A stretch of 37,627 nt of DNA from assembly GCA_016871495.1 (NCBI GenBank), contig VHDF01000043.1, positions 1 through 37,627 on the forward strand, read 5' to 3'. Of the stretch, positions 1 to 8,892 are shown piece by piece. A program made the translations under genes and the position numbers. The DNA comes from Verrucomicrobiota bacterium. GTDB lineage: Bacteria; Verrucomicrobiota; Verrucomicrobiia; Limisphaerales; VHDF01. Under the pieces are notes generated by a model. That model was not told where the DNA came from and searched no databases. It saw nothing but the letters and a program-made list of their open reading frames with translations. The first letter of the stretch is position 1. The number at the start of each line of letters is the position of its first letter.

Positions 1-32
1 AGGAGAAGAAGCGGTGAGAAACTTTCCCCCGT

Positions 33-160
33 GTATCCCGATGTTGTTGGTAGGGCGGGCCTGTCCCAGCCCGCCGCCCACGGGATGCAAAAAATCATGC
101 TCCGGCGGCGCGCCGGGACGGACGCGCACTACCTGCATCACCGGCAACATCGGGATGCAC
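33..160 (+). repeat. 128-bp dispersed MITE/REP-like element, copy 1
   Basis: First of three copies of the same length (others at 17367-17494 and, inverted, 35582-35709). The ends are imperfect inverted repeats: the left end carries ATCCCGATGTTG followed by TTGGT, and the right end read on the other strand carries ATCCCGATGTTG followed by CCGGT. The interior holds two GC-rich palindromes, GGGCGGGC/GCCCGCC and CCGGCG/CGCCGG. The copy is bracketed by a near-perfect 12-bp direct repeat, AACTTTCCCCCG at 20-31 and AACTTTCCCGCG at 163-174, which looks like a target duplication. One reading frame stays open through all three copies, so automatic annotation may call a false small protein here. No transposase is encoded. 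Confidence 0.85.
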
Positions 161-185
161 CGAACTTTCCCGCGGAGCATCCGCG

Positions 186-240
186 GGTTGTCGGTGCTGC
201 GAGGGGCAGCGCCGGAGCGCGGCATGCACGCTCCTTCAGG
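186..240 (+). repeat. Degenerate copy of a second palindromic repeat
   Basis: The stretch GGTTGTCGGTGCTGCG followed by CAGCGCCGGAGCGCGGC matches 17136-17190 with scattered differences. It ends in a decayed version of the palindrome GGCGTTCACGCCGCTTCA seen intact at 17169-17186 and 34113-34130. It lies just downstream of copy 1 of the 128-bp element, so the two repeat families occur together both here and near 17.1-17.5 kb. The remaining bases from about 241 to 370 show nothing I recognise. Confidence 0.5.
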
Positions 241-370
241 CTTGGCCGGCGATCCGGCACGGCGAATCCGGAAAGGCGGACGGTGAAGACGCGCCTGTTC
301 CGCGGACGTCCAGGCACAAGACCGCTCCGGATGACCGTGAGGGTGGGGGGAGCCTTCGGCTTGGATTAAT

Positions 371-402
371 TTGTTGACATATCAACAATATGGACCTAAA
401 CA
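371..402 (+). promoter_or_regulatory. Promoter with palindromic MarR-type operator
   Basis: TTGTTGA-CATA-TCAACAA at 371-388 is a perfect inverted repeat with 7-bp arms. A -35 box TTGACA (374-379) lies inside it, and 17 bp further on is a weak -10 box TAAACA (397-402). A regulator bound to the palindrome would block RNA polymerase. MarR proteins usually bind palindromes of this size in their own promoters, so autoregulation of the gene at 409 is the natural reading. Transcription would be expected to start at or within a few bases of the ATG at 409, and no Shine-Dalgarno sequence is visible, so the mRNA may be leaderless. Confidence 0.6.
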
Positions 403-408
403 GACGAC

Positions 409-918
409 ATGGCAACGAGATCCGGCTCCTCCGTGCGAGGCGAGTATTACGAGGCGCTGCTCGAGTTCTTGCGCGTCGCGGAGACGATTTGGGAAGCGAG
501 CCGCCTTTTCTTCGGGCGGTGGGATCTCAGCCCGAGCCAGTTCAACGTGCTCAACGTCCTGCGGGAGCGCGCCAAGGGCATGAGCCAGGTGGAACTCAGC
601 CGGGCCTTGATCACGCACCGATCGAACGTGACCGGACTCGTGGACCGTTTGGAGAAACGAGGGTTGGTTGCCCGTCGCGAGGGGGAGGGAGATCGCCGGG
701 CCTACTGCGTGGTTCTGACCCCGGACGGCCGGCGCTTGATGGAGGAGATTCTTCCCGGGTATCACGCTGCCGTGGAGGCGTTGTGGATCGGCATTTCGCC
801 GCATCAGGCGAAGGCGTTGGTGAGGCAATTGAAGCCGGTGGGGGAACGTGCGCGGCAAGCGGCGCAAGCCCGCTCGCGGTCCAACGGTGGATCATCCACC
901 GGCCATCCCTCCGTCTGA
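409..918 (+). CDS. MarR family transcriptional regulator
   Basis: A 169-residue protein with the winged helix-turn-helix fold of MarR regulators. The dimerisation helix lies at about 11-36, the helix-turn-helix at about 55-83 with recognition helix THRSNVTGLVDRLEKRGLV, and the wing at 88-102 with the family's conserved DRR (95-97). The C-terminal helices at 115-155 complete the dimer interface. MarR proteins are dimeric repressors released by small ligands or oxidation; there is no cysteine in the N-terminal helices where OhrR-type sensors carry theirs, so a ligand is more likely. The start at 409 was chosen because it follows the palindrome-containing promoter closely. It is 13 bp upstream of the acyltransferase gene, so the two are probably cotranscribed and that gene is its likely target. 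Confidence 0.9.
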   Translation: MATRSGSSVRGEYYEALLEFLRVAETIWEASRLFFGRWDLSPSQFNVLNVLRERAKGMSQVELSRALITHRSNVTGLVDRLEKRGLVARREGEGDRRAYCVVLTPDGRRLMEEILPGYHAAVEALWIGISPHQAKALVRQLKPVGERARQAAQARSRSNGGSSTGHPSV

Positions 919-931
919 AATCGATTTTTCT

Positions 932-3100
932 ATGAGAATTATCCTGCGATCATTGCTCAAACTGTGGTTCCGTTTTCGGATCACGGGCGCGGATTCCCTG
1001 TCGGCCAAGGGGCCGGTCCTGCTGATCCCGAACCACGCATCCTGGATCGACTGGCTGTTCCTGGGCGCGGTGCTCGAGGACGACTGGAAGTTCGTGGTTT
1101 CGAGCGTTGCGGCCGAGTACTCGCTGTTGCACCGGAAGCTCATGGTGAACTCGAGAACCTTTCCAATCGACACGAATTCGCCCTATGCCGTGAAGCGCAT
1201 GGCCGAGTATCTTCAGGCGGGCGGACGGTTGGTGCTTTTCGCGGAGGGCCGAATCACGAACACGGGATCCCTGATGAAGGTTTTTGACGGCACCGGCTTT
1301 CTGCTGTTCAAGACCAAGGCCAGGGTGATCACGTGTTATCTTCGGGGCGCGCATCGCTTTGCCCTTTCACGCCAGCCGGGATGGCGCACCTGGTTTCCTA
1401 GAGTCAGTGCTCATTTCAGCCCGGTCCATCAGCCTCCCGAACTGGGCGAGGTGAGGACCAGCCATGCCCGGGCCTTTTACACGACGTGGCTGAAGGACCG
1501 TCTGATCGAGCAGCAGTTCGAGACGGAGATGAGTGAAGGACCTTCAACGGTCCTGGCGGCAATTGTCGAGACCGTCTCACAGCGCCCGGGGAATGAAGTG
1601 CTGGAAGACTTCCAGCAGCAGCCCATGACGGGGCGGCGGCTGCTGGCGGGAGTTTCGGTCTTGTCGGAAAAGCTTGAAGCCCGTGTGGCCGCGGGGCCGG
1701 AGAGGGTGGGGGTGTTGCTGCCCAACCTGAATGCGATGCCGGTGGTGCTCATGAGCTTGTGGAGTTTGCGGAAGGTGCCGGCGATTCTGAACTTTTCCAC
1801 CGGAGTCCCGACCCTGTTGACCTGCGCCCGGCTGGCAGGGTTCAAGCAGGTCGTGACCTCGAGTGCCTTTGCCGCCAAGGCCAAGCTGGATCTCACGCCA
1901 TTCCGCGAAGCAGGCATCGAGCTGATCGAGTTGGAGGCGTTGCGAGCGTCGGTCGGAACCGGGGACAGGCTGGCGGGAATGGTCCGGGCGACGTTCAGTC
2001 CCAGGTCCCTTTGCCGGCGTTCCGTGTCGCCGTCGGACGCGGCCGTCGTTTTGTTCACGAGCGGGTCGGAGGGCATTCCCAAGGGGGTGGAGCTGACGAA
2101 TCGCAATCTTCTGGCGAACGTGCGGCAAATGATCTCGGTGATCGACTTGACCGACCAGGACCGGATTTTCAACGCCTTGCCCTTGTTTCACAGTTTCGGT
2201 CTGACGGTGGGCACGCTGCTGGGCATGATTCGGGGACTCTATGTTTTTCTTTATCCCTCCCCGTTGCATTACCGCGTGGTGCCCACGGCGTTTTACGAAA
2301 AGAACTGCACCGTGTTTCTGGCCACGAACACGTTTCTGAACGGTTACGCGCGCAAGGCGCATCCGTACGATTTTCGATCGATGCGTTATCTTTTTGCGGG
2401 TGCGGAGAAGATTCAGGAGACGACGTTTCTGACCTGGGCCAGGAAGTTCGGGGTGCGCATTCTCGAGGGTTATGGCGCCACGGAATGCAGTCCTTGCTTG
2501 TGTGTGAACACCAACATGGAGCCGAAATTTGGCAGTGCCGGGCGGCTCTTGCCGGGGGTGGAATGGAAACTTGAATCGTTCGAGGGTGTGACCGAGGGAG
2601 GTCGTTTGCTGGTGCGGGGGCCGAACATCATGAAGGGGTATGTGAACGCGGACGCCAACGAGAAGTTTCAAGCGTTAGGCGGATGGTATGACACGGGGGA
2701 CATCGTGAGGATCGACGCCGAAGGATACCTGCACGTGCAGGGAAGGTTGAAGCGTTTTGCCAAAATCAGCGGGGAGATGGTGAGCTTGACCGCGGTGGAG
2801 GATGCCCTGGCCGGGGCGTTTCCTCATCACGGTTTGCGCTTTCAAGTGGCGGTGGTATCGCGACCTGACGAAGACAAGGGGGAGGCCTTGATCGCGGTGA
2901 CCAACGAATCGAAACTCACGCTGGAGGAGATTCGCAACGCGATCAAAGCCAAAGGCCTCACCAACTTATGTGTTCCCCGTGAAATACGCGTGGTGCGGGA
3001 GATCCCCAAACTGGGCACCGGCAAAGTCAACCATCGCGAATTGCAGAAGGAACTGCAGCAGAGTCAAACCAGCCAGGATCCGCGGAAAGAAGATGGCTGA
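932..3100 (+). CDS. aas: Bifunctional lysophospholipid acyltransferase / acyl-ACP synthetase (Aas-like)
   Basis: A 722-residue protein, close to the length of E. coli Aas (719). Residues 1-200 are a PlsC-type acyltransferase: H35xxxxD40 in NHASWIDWLF is the catalytic motif and EGR at 105-107 the phosphate-binding block. Residues 225-715 are an adenylate-forming domain with the phosphate loop TSGSEGIPKG (376-385), YGATE (514-518), YDTGD (586-590) and the terminal lysine K698 in GTGK. In the Aas family the C-terminal half charges acyl carrier protein with fatty acid and the N-terminal half moves it to lysophosphatidylethanolamine, recycling membrane lipid. No fused LplT-type transporter is present. 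The frame stays open upstream to 848 inside marR, but the acyltransferase domain begins at the ATG at 932. Confidence 0.88.
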   Translation: MRIILRSLLKLWFRFRITGADSLSAKGPVLLIPNHASWIDWLFLGAVLEDDWKFVVSSVAAEYSLLHRKLMVNSRTFPIDTNSPYAVKRMAEYLQAGGRLVLFAEGRITNTGSLMKVFDGTGFLLFKTKARVITCYLRGAHRFALSRQPGWRTWFPRVSAHFSPVHQPPELGEVRTSHARAFYTTWLKDRLIEQQFETEMSEGPSTVLAAIVETVSQRPGNEVLEDFQQQPMTGRRLLAGVSVLSEKLEARVAAGPERVGVLLPNLNAMPVVLMSLWSLRKVPAILNFSTGVPTLLTCARLAGFKQVVTSSAFAAKAKLDLTPFREAGIELIELEALRASVGTGDRLAGMVRATFSPRSLCRRSVSPSDAAVVLFTSGSEGIPKGVELTNRNLLANVRQMISVIDLTDQDRIFNALPLFHSFGLTVGTLLGMIRGLYVFLYPSPLHYRVVPTAFYEKNCTVFLATNTFLNGYARKAHPYDFRSMRYLFAGAEKIQETTFLTWARKFGVRILEGYGATECSPCLCVNTNMEPKFGSAGRLLPGVEWKLESFEGVTEGGRLLVRGPNIMKGYVNADANEKFQALGGWYDTGDIVRIDAEGYLHVQGRLKRFAKISGEMVSLTAVEDALAGAFPHHGLRFQVAVVSRPDEDKGEALIAVTNESKLTLEEIRNAIKAKGLTNLCVPREIRVVREIPKLGTGKVNHRELQKELQQSQTSQDPRKEDG

Positions 3101-3181
3101 CCATCGATCTTCACGGACTGGGTTCGGCTTTCGTGGAAACGAGCCCGGAGATTCTATGCCTCGCCGCCGGGGATTTCCAGC

Positions 3182-3778
3182 CTAGGCGCGGCGTCGCATC
3201 CGGGATGCGGCGAATGCGGAGATGGCGGCGCCCAGGCAAAGCACACCTGATCCACCATCGGGAACAGTCGTGGCCGTCGTGTTCTCGAACGAAAAACTGA
3301 GATCATTGTAACCACTCGCGCCTTCAGGCAGATTCAACAAGTCCTCGAAACTGACCAGGGTTGTCGAAGGAAGCCAATTGGCCTGCACCCGGGCATGCGG
3401 AAGTCCATCGGCATTTCTCGAGCCCGGTCCCGTGAAGAAATCATCGCCGGTGTTGTTCACGTGCAAGCGGAATACAAGTTCGGTGCCGGCCGTGAATGTC
3501 CCCAGGTTTACCGTGGATCCCACGATACTCGCGTGGTTATTGAAAATGAACAGGTCATTGGACGTATTCCCGTCCATGCCCGGACTCCCCGAACCATCCA
3601 ACTCCAGATAAAGATCGTTGCTGAAGCCGGCTGAATTGCCCTCATACTTGGCGATGACCGGATTCGATCCGGCCGGGACCGATAACCCTTCCGTTCCAGG
3701 CACAGCAATCGGGTGAGCATTCACCGCCGCGCTGGCGAGCAACGACAGGGCGGGGAACAAAGTACGTGGGTATTTCAT
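3182..3778 (-). CDS. Exported DUF4114-like protein with VPDSG-CTERM-type sorting tail
   Basis: A 198-residue protein. Residues 1-21 form a signal peptide ending near VNA. The central part (about 80-168) resembles DUF4114: it has the spaced motif TGPGSRNADGLPHARV and then FEDLLN-x8-YNDLSFSF. The C-terminus has VPDGG (172-176), a hydrophobic stretch, and a basic end RMRRRA. That is the layout of VPDSG-CTERM sorting signals known in Verrucomicrobia, with glycine replacing the usual serine. The protein is therefore probably exported and processed by an exosortase-type system; no exosortase is in the window. It stands alone and converges on the aas gene. Its molecular role is unknown. Confidence 0.75.
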   Translation of the reverse strand: MKYPRTLFPALSLLASAAVNAHPIAVPGTEGLSVPAGSNPVIAKYEGNSAGFSNDLYLELDGSGSPGMDGNTSNDLFIFNNHASIVGSTVNLGTFTAGTELVFRLHVNNTGDDFFTGPGSRNADGLPHARVQANWLPSTTLVSFEDLLNLPEGASGYNDLSFSFENTTATTVPDGGSGVLCLGAAISAFAASRMRRRA

Positions 3779-4386
3779 AAGAGATTAATGACTGATTGAA
3801 GAGGTTAGGATTTCATACGACTCATCACGAACGTCTCTAAGCAAATGTCAGACCAACCAAGACCGCTCGTGCCAGGCCATGAATCCGAGTCCCGTATCTG
3901 ACTGAAGTGGAATAGGTTGTGCATCGGGATTTAGATCTGATGCATCGACGCGTTTCAGAGCCATACTGCTTGAACTGTTAAGAAGGCTTTACAGTTCCCA
4001 AGAATCGCCCCGCAAAGAAACGAGGAAAAAACTATCATAGCGAAGGTTTTACATTCGCATCTCGAAAGTGTTAACGATTCCGACAACTCAGCATGATTCC
4101 ATTTCGATGACGCTGCTCCCGAAATGGATTGTCCGGCTGCCAACCGCGAACGTGTGGCGTCGTTTCAGAAGTCGATGGAGCTCCGCAAGTCCCCGCGATG
4201 GGCGGCGTTGGAATGGCTTCCGCGACCGCCGCCCGGCCGGATGGACCCGGAAGGCGTGACCGAGGAACCGTCGGCTGGGTTTGCGAGGAAGCCTGGGAGC
4301 AGAGCGGTTCGTGATCTGGGCCGGACTGCTGGCGTTTTCAGCGCAAGGCTTCGAGCTCTACGCGAGCGAATGCCATGTTCGCGACG
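3779..4386. other. Intergenic region, 608 bp, no recognised gene
   Basis: The half near 3779-4100 is relatively AT-rich and presumably contains the promoter of the minus-strand gene ending at 3182; on the minus strand a TATGAT box can be read near 4034-4039, but no convincing -35 box accompanies it. The half at about 4120-4386 is GC-rich with several short open frames on the plus strand. None of these resembles a known protein and they run into the antisense of the next gene, so I do not call them. Confidence 0.4.
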
Positions 4387-7386
4387 TTATTTTTCGAGGA
4401 AGAGGGGGCTCTGGACGAGCCATTGCAGCATGTCTCCGAGCCGGTATTCGGTGGGGCGAAAACGCGGCAATTGGCGGCGGAGCCATTCCGATTCGTGGTA
4501 GGTCGGAGTTCTTCCGTTGGCGTATGTCGCCAAATGTTTCATGAAACTGAAGGCGACTTGTTCGAGTCGGTCCTCGGTCAGGTGGCGCTTGAGATCGGGC
4601 ATGCCGGCCACTTCGGCACCGCCGGGCAAGGTGGAGCGGGCATCGACGCGAGTTGACTTTAGGCGTCCGGACGCGTCGAACTCCTCGAAGGGGATTCCCC
4701 AGGGATCGATCTTGGCATGGCAAGCGGCGCAGCCGGGTTGGTTGCGATGTTTCTCCAGTCGCTCACGCAGGCTGAGGTGGCGTGTGTCCTCGGACAATTG
4801 GGGCACATTGGGAGGTGGATCGTCCGGAGGTTCAGCGATGATGCGCCGGGCGAGCCAGGCGCCGCGTTTGACGGGATTGGATTCGCGCCCGTCCGACAGG
4901 CCGGCAAGGATGGAGGCTTGCGCCAACAAGCCGCCGAGATCCCGGCGATCATGCCGGAGGGGTTGGAATTGGAAGCCCGACTCGGTGTGAGTTCCAAGGC
5001 CGTAGTAGGATGCGGTGACTTCGTTGGCGAGGATGAAGTCGGAAACGATCAGGTTTCGCGCCGGAAGATTGTTCCGGAAGAGGTGAAGCAGAAACGACTC
5101 GGGTTCCCGGCTCAGGTGGGTGCGGGCGTGTCGCGAGAGATCGGGGAACTTCTTGCGATCCGGATCCACCACCGAGAATTTATCGAGGGCAAGCCATTGC
5201 TGTGTGAATTCGCGGGTGAACCGTTCGAATTTTTCGTCCTGCAGCAGGCGCTTTGTTTCGACACTGAGGCGGCGCTGCAAGCGACCTTGGCCGGCGAGGC
5301 GCAAGAGTTCCTCATCCGGGGGGCTGTTCCAGAGGAAGAAGGCCAGCTTGGAAGCGAGCTCGTGCGGGTGGAGCGGTTCGGGTTTGGGAGACTTGCTCCA
5401 TTCAATTTGGAACAGGAATTGCGGTGAAGTGAGCACGGCGAGAAGCGCTTCTTTGATGGCCGGTTGGAAATCAGCTCCTGAAGCTTTCGCTTGATGGAAA
5501 ATCTTGAGGAGGTCGCGAAGCTCGGACGAGTCCACGGGACGGCGAAAGGCTTTGGTGGCGAACCGCGACAGGATGATGCGGGGGGCCTCGGGCCCCAGGA
5601 TCTCCTTGTCTCCCTCATAGAAAATCCGGCGATGCGAGCTCGGCGGCCAGGAATCCAGGAGCGGTCCCTCAAATTCGACCGATTGGACGAGGAGCCTTGG
5701 AACGTCGCGTCCGTCGGTGGGTTCGCTGCGCACACCGATTTCGCGAAGGCCAGCGAGGTAATTGACATTGTCCGCTTCCACGTCGGGGCTGGGGAAATTC
5801 CGGATGGCACCTTCAAACACGAAACGTTCGAGCGATCGTTGGGAGACCGGTTGCGCGGTGCCGACGGGAGCGAGGGTGCTCCCGCAATCGCGTCGCAGTC
5901 CCAAGTGGACTCCCACGCGGGGAGCCCGGTTTTCGAAGGCGAGGAAGCGCCGGTGGAGCGCATGAGTTTCGGGCACGCGGGTGAGGGTCAAGCGGTCGAG
6001 GCTGGCCGCGTTGGTGGAGCGGGCCGAGAGGGTGAGGGGTCCTGCGGGCAACCGCACGGCGAGGAACGCGGGCTGGACGAGCAAACCCGTGAACTCTTGT
6101 TGTCCGAGCACGAGTTGGAGGGCGGTTGCCCGGGGGGGCGACTTGGCCTGCGGTTGTGGAGGGAGAGAGGTGGCGAAGACATCGACGCGGTAAACGCCCG
6201 GTTCCCCGATCTGAATCGTTTGGGAGGGATTGAGCTTCTCGACCACGTGGGAGGGTGATGGAGTCTCGCTCGCGGGGGCATCCTTGGAATCGAGGAGCAG
6301 TGCGTCCGGATACTTCGCGGCGGTCACGGTGACGCGGAAACGACCGTGGTGCGGCAGATCGCGGAGGGAAATCTTGAAATTGGCTTTCGGGCCGTAGGTG
6401 CCCTCGGCGTCGAAGAGTTCGTCGTTCGGAAGCGCGGGTCGGAGCAGTAGTCCCCCGGGGACGATGTCATAGGCGTGTCCTTTCGGGTAGCCTGTGCTGC
6501 CGCGCATACAGGCGAAGACGGAGTGGTAGAGGCTGTGGAAATCGCGCCAGCCGCGGACGGTGTCATTGCCTTGGTACCCTTCGATGAACCGCAATTTGGA
6601 GGGCATGGAAAAGGCTGAGAACTCGAAGGGCTTGGCGGGAGTCAGTTCCGTGACGAGGACATCGGCATTCGGAAGCAGGAGGCTGTTCGCGCCGAGGATG
6701 AGGGCGTCGGGGCAAGGATGAGGGTTGACCGAGCGTCCCAAATCGACGCGAAAGTTTTGGACCACGGGTTTGGACTTGGGATCGATGAGGACGCGTTCCA
6801 ACGCTTTTTCGGCGACCTCGAAGTAGGATTCGACGAGCAGGGGAGAAGTGGCGAGGGTTTCCTGGTTGTTGACGAAGCCTTCTTTGGAAACGGCGTCGGG
6901 CGGGAGCAAATCGGCCAGTTCATCATCGAGGAGCAACAATTCCCGCAGGGTGTTTCGGTATTGGGCCACGGTGAGGCGGCGGGCGCCGCCGTTCTTGGGA
7001 GACGGTCGGAGCCGGGCCTGATGAAGGGATTCGGCGACCCATCGGGCCACCGTTTCGCGCTCCTCCGCGGAAGGCTGGGGTTCGTCCTCCGGCGGCATGG
7101 CCTTGTTTTCGAGTTGGTGCTGGATGCGTGTCCACAGGGTGAGGCTTGGATCGTCGAAGACGGCGGTGAGGTGATCCACGCGGACGCCGGACTTGGCTTT
7201 GTCCTCGTTGTGGCAAGGCAGGCAATACTGGTTGAGGAAAGGCTGAACTTTAAGGGCGAATTCGCGACGGAGGGACCCGGCGGCTGGGGTCGCGGCCTGG
7301 GTTTGGAGGACGAGGAACATGAGGGCGAGCCACCCTCCGGCGGGCGAAGTGCGGATCGAGGCGGGGAGGGGAATACGGATCGCCAT
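4387..7386 (-). CDS. DUF1587/DUF1592/DUF1588/DUF1585 c-type cytochrome protein
   Basis: A 999-residue exported protein of the large planctomycete/verrucomicrobial cytochrome family. A signal peptide occupies about 1-32. C55-x-x-C58-H59 in YCLPCHNEDK is a heme c site in an N-terminal cytochrome-like domain. A DUF1587-type segment follows (RRLTVAQYRNTLRELL), then a long middle region, then DUF1592 (around TREFTQQWLALDKF), DUF1588 with GRESNPVKRGAWLARRI and a second CxxCH (CAACH, 886-890), and DUF1585 at the end. The family is often encoded beside DUF1552 or DUF1501 proteins and is thought to act outside the cytoplasm in electron transfer or polymer degradation; this is not established. It is the last gene of a five-gene operon, starting 5 bp after the DUF1501 gene. 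Confidence 0.88.
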   Translation of the reverse strand: MAIRIPLPASIRTSPAGGWLALMFLVLQTQAATPAAGSLRREFALKVQPFLNQYCLPCHNEDKAKSGVRVDHLTAVFDDPSLTLWTRIQHQLENKAMPPEDEPQPSAEERETVARWVAESLHQARLRPSPKNGGARRLTVAQYRNTLRELLLLDDELADLLPPDAVSKEGFVNNQETLATSPLLVESYFEVAEKALERVLIDPKSKPVVQNFRVDLGRSVNPHPCPDALILGANSLLLPNADVLVTELTPAKPFEFSAFSMPSKLRFIEGYQGNDTVRGWRDFHSLYHSVFACMRGSTGYPKGHAYDIVPGGLLLRPALPNDELFDAEGTYGPKANFKISLRDLPHHGRFRVTVTAAKYPDALLLDSKDAPASETPSPSHVVEKLNPSQTIQIGEPGVYRVDVFATSLPPQPQAKSPPRATALQLVLGQQEFTGLLVQPAFLAVRLPAGPLTLSARSTNAASLDRLTLTRVPETHALHRRFLAFENRAPRVGVHLGLRRDCGSTLAPVGTAQPVSQRSLERFVFEGAIRNFPSPDVEADNVNYLAGLREIGVRSEPTDGRDVPRLLVQSVEFEGPLLDSWPPSSHRRIFYEGDKEILGPEAPRIILSRFATKAFRRPVDSSELRDLLKIFHQAKASGADFQPAIKEALLAVLTSPQFLFQIEWSKSPKPEPLHPHELASKLAFFLWNSPPDEELLRLAGQGRLQRRLSVETKRLLQDEKFERFTREFTQQWLALDKFSVVDPDRKKFPDLSRHARTHLSREPESFLLHLFRNNLPARNLIVSDFILANEVTASYYGLGTHTESGFQFQPLRHDRRDLGGLLAQASILAGLSDGRESNPVKRGAWLARRIIAEPPDDPPPNVPQLSEDTRHLSLRERLEKHRNQPGCAACHAKIDPWGIPFEEFDASGRLKSTRVDARSTLPGGAEVAGMPDLKRHLTEDRLEQVAFSFMKHLATYANGRTPTYHESEWLRRQLPRFRPTEYRLGDMLQWLVQSPLFLEK

Positions 7387-7391
7387 GAGGG

Positions 7392-8885
7392 TCAGGCGAG
7401 GACTTCCCGGACGACGTGTCCGTGAATGTCGGTCAGGCGGAAGTCGCGTCCCGCGTAGTGATAGGTGAGGCGTTCGTGGTCGAACCCGAGCAAATGGAGC
7501 AGTGTGGCGTGCAGATCATGCACGTGGACGGGTTTTTCGACGGCGCGATAACCGAACTCGTCGGTGGCGCCGTGGATGTGGCCGGGGCGGATGCCGCCGC
7601 CTGCGAGCCAGACGGAGAATCCCCAATGGTTGTGGTCGCGTCCGAGCTTGGCATCGCCGGTGCCCGGCTGGGGCAGCTCGACCGAGGGGGTTCGTCCGAA
7701 CTCGCCGCCGCAGAGCACCAGCGTGTCGTCGAGAAGGCCGCGTTGTTTCAGGTCGGTGAGAAGGGCGCCGATGCCTTGATCGCATTCGCGGGCCAGCCGG
7801 CGGTGTTCCTTCTCGATCTGGCTGTGGCTGTCCCAGGGCTGCACGTCGCCGTGGAAGCATTGCACGAAACGCACGCCCCGTTCGAGCAAACGGCGCGCGA
7901 TGAGGAGTTGGCGGGCTTGAGTGGTGTCGCCGTAGAGACGGCGGATGGATTCCGGCTCGCGCGAAATGTCAAAGGCGTCGCTGGCCGCGAGTTGCATTCG
8001 CGCGGCGAGCTCGAAGGATTGGATTCTCGCTTCCAAGGGATCGAAAGTTTCCCTGCCGCGTTGGTGTTCTCGGTTCAGTTGCGCCAGGAGATCGAGCTGA
8101 AGGCGCTGGGCTCGGGCGCTGCTATGGGAGTGGGCGATGTTCTCAATCAACTCCTCCACCCGCGTCTTCCGCGTGTTGATGTAGGCGCCTTGATAGATGC
8201 CCGGCAGAAAGGAAGATCGCCAGTTGGAGACGTCGGAGACAGGGAGTCCGGGGCACATGGAGACGAAACCCGGCAGATTTTGGTTTTCCGTTCCCATCCC
8301 ATAGAGAAGCCAGGCGCCGAAGCTTGGACGGGAGAGGCGCTCGTCCCCGCAATTCATGAGGCGCATCGATTGCTCATGATTGGGGGTGTTGGCGTGCATG
8401 GATCGAATCACGCAGAGATCGTCGGCGTGCTTGGCGGTTTCGGGGAAAATCTCGCTGATATCGAGTCCGCTCCGTCCATATTTCTTGAATTGGAATGGGG
8501 ACGGCAGGGCGCCGCCGGTGGGACGTTCGGTCGTCAGGTTCCCGGTCGGAATCGGGCGGCCCGCGAAGGTCGCGAGCATGGGTTTGGGGTCGAAGGTGTC
8601 CACTTGGGATGGGCCGCCATTCAAGTAGATGTGGATGACGCGGCGGGCGCGCGGGGCGAAGTGAGCCGGTCGGGGAGCCAATGGATTGGTTCGCCCGTCT
8701 GGGGCGGCCGACAATTCCGGGAACCATCCGGCGTCGCGGAGGAGTCCTGCCAGGCCCAGACTGCCGAGGCCCGTGCCCATGCGGCCCAGCATTTCGCGAC
8801 GAGACAGCAGGCGAGGCCCTCGGAGCGTCGGCGGGGAATCCGTGCTGGCGTGGGGGGAGGGATGGGGCGGGGGAACCGGGTCCAT
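7392..8885 (-). CDS. DUF1501 domain-containing exported protein
   Basis: A 497-residue protein. The N-terminus has a twin-arginine motif, SRREML (about 28-33), and a hydrophobic stretch, GTGLGSLGLAGLL, pointing to Tat export of a folded protein. The rest matches DUF1501, a relative of the alkaline phosphatase/sulfatase superfamily. Typical landmarks are HIYLNGGPSQVDTFDPKP near the start, HGDVQPWDSH in the middle, and LCGGEFGRTP plus GRDHNHWGFSVWLAGGG towards the end, rich in potential metal ligands. DUF1501 genes usually pair with DUF1549/DUF1553 genes, as here: the partner ends 7 bp upstream and the DUF1592-family gene starts 5 bp downstream. The enzymatic activity has not been defined. Confidence 0.9.
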   Translation of the reverse strand: MDPVPPPHPSPHASTDSPPTLRGPRLLSRREMLGRMGTGLGSLGLAGLLRDAGWFPELSAAPDGRTNPLAPRPAHFAPRARRVIHIYLNGGPSQVDTFDPKPMLATFAGRPIPTGNLTTERPTGGALPSPFQFKKYGRSGLDISEIFPETAKHADDLCVIRSMHANTPNHEQSMRLMNCGDERLSRPSFGAWLLYGMGTENQNLPGFVSMCPGLPVSDVSNWRSSFLPGIYQGAYINTRKTRVEELIENIAHSHSSARAQRLQLDLLAQLNREHQRGRETFDPLEARIQSFELAARMQLAASDAFDISREPESIRRLYGDTTQARQLLIARRLLERGVRFVQCFHGDVQPWDSHSQIEKEHRRLARECDQGIGALLTDLKQRGLLDDTLVLCGGEFGRTPSVELPQPGTGDAKLGRDHNHWGFSVWLAGGGIRPGHIHGATDEFGYRAVEKPVHVHDLHATLLHLLGFDHERLTYHYAGRDFRLTDIHGHVVREVLA

Positions 8886-8892
8886 GGGGCGA

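Noticed and set aside
4124-4501. Plus-strand frame of 125 codons in the intergenic region
   Set aside because: Arginine/proline-rich without similarity, and its end overlaps the 3' end of the DUF1592-family gene in antisense.
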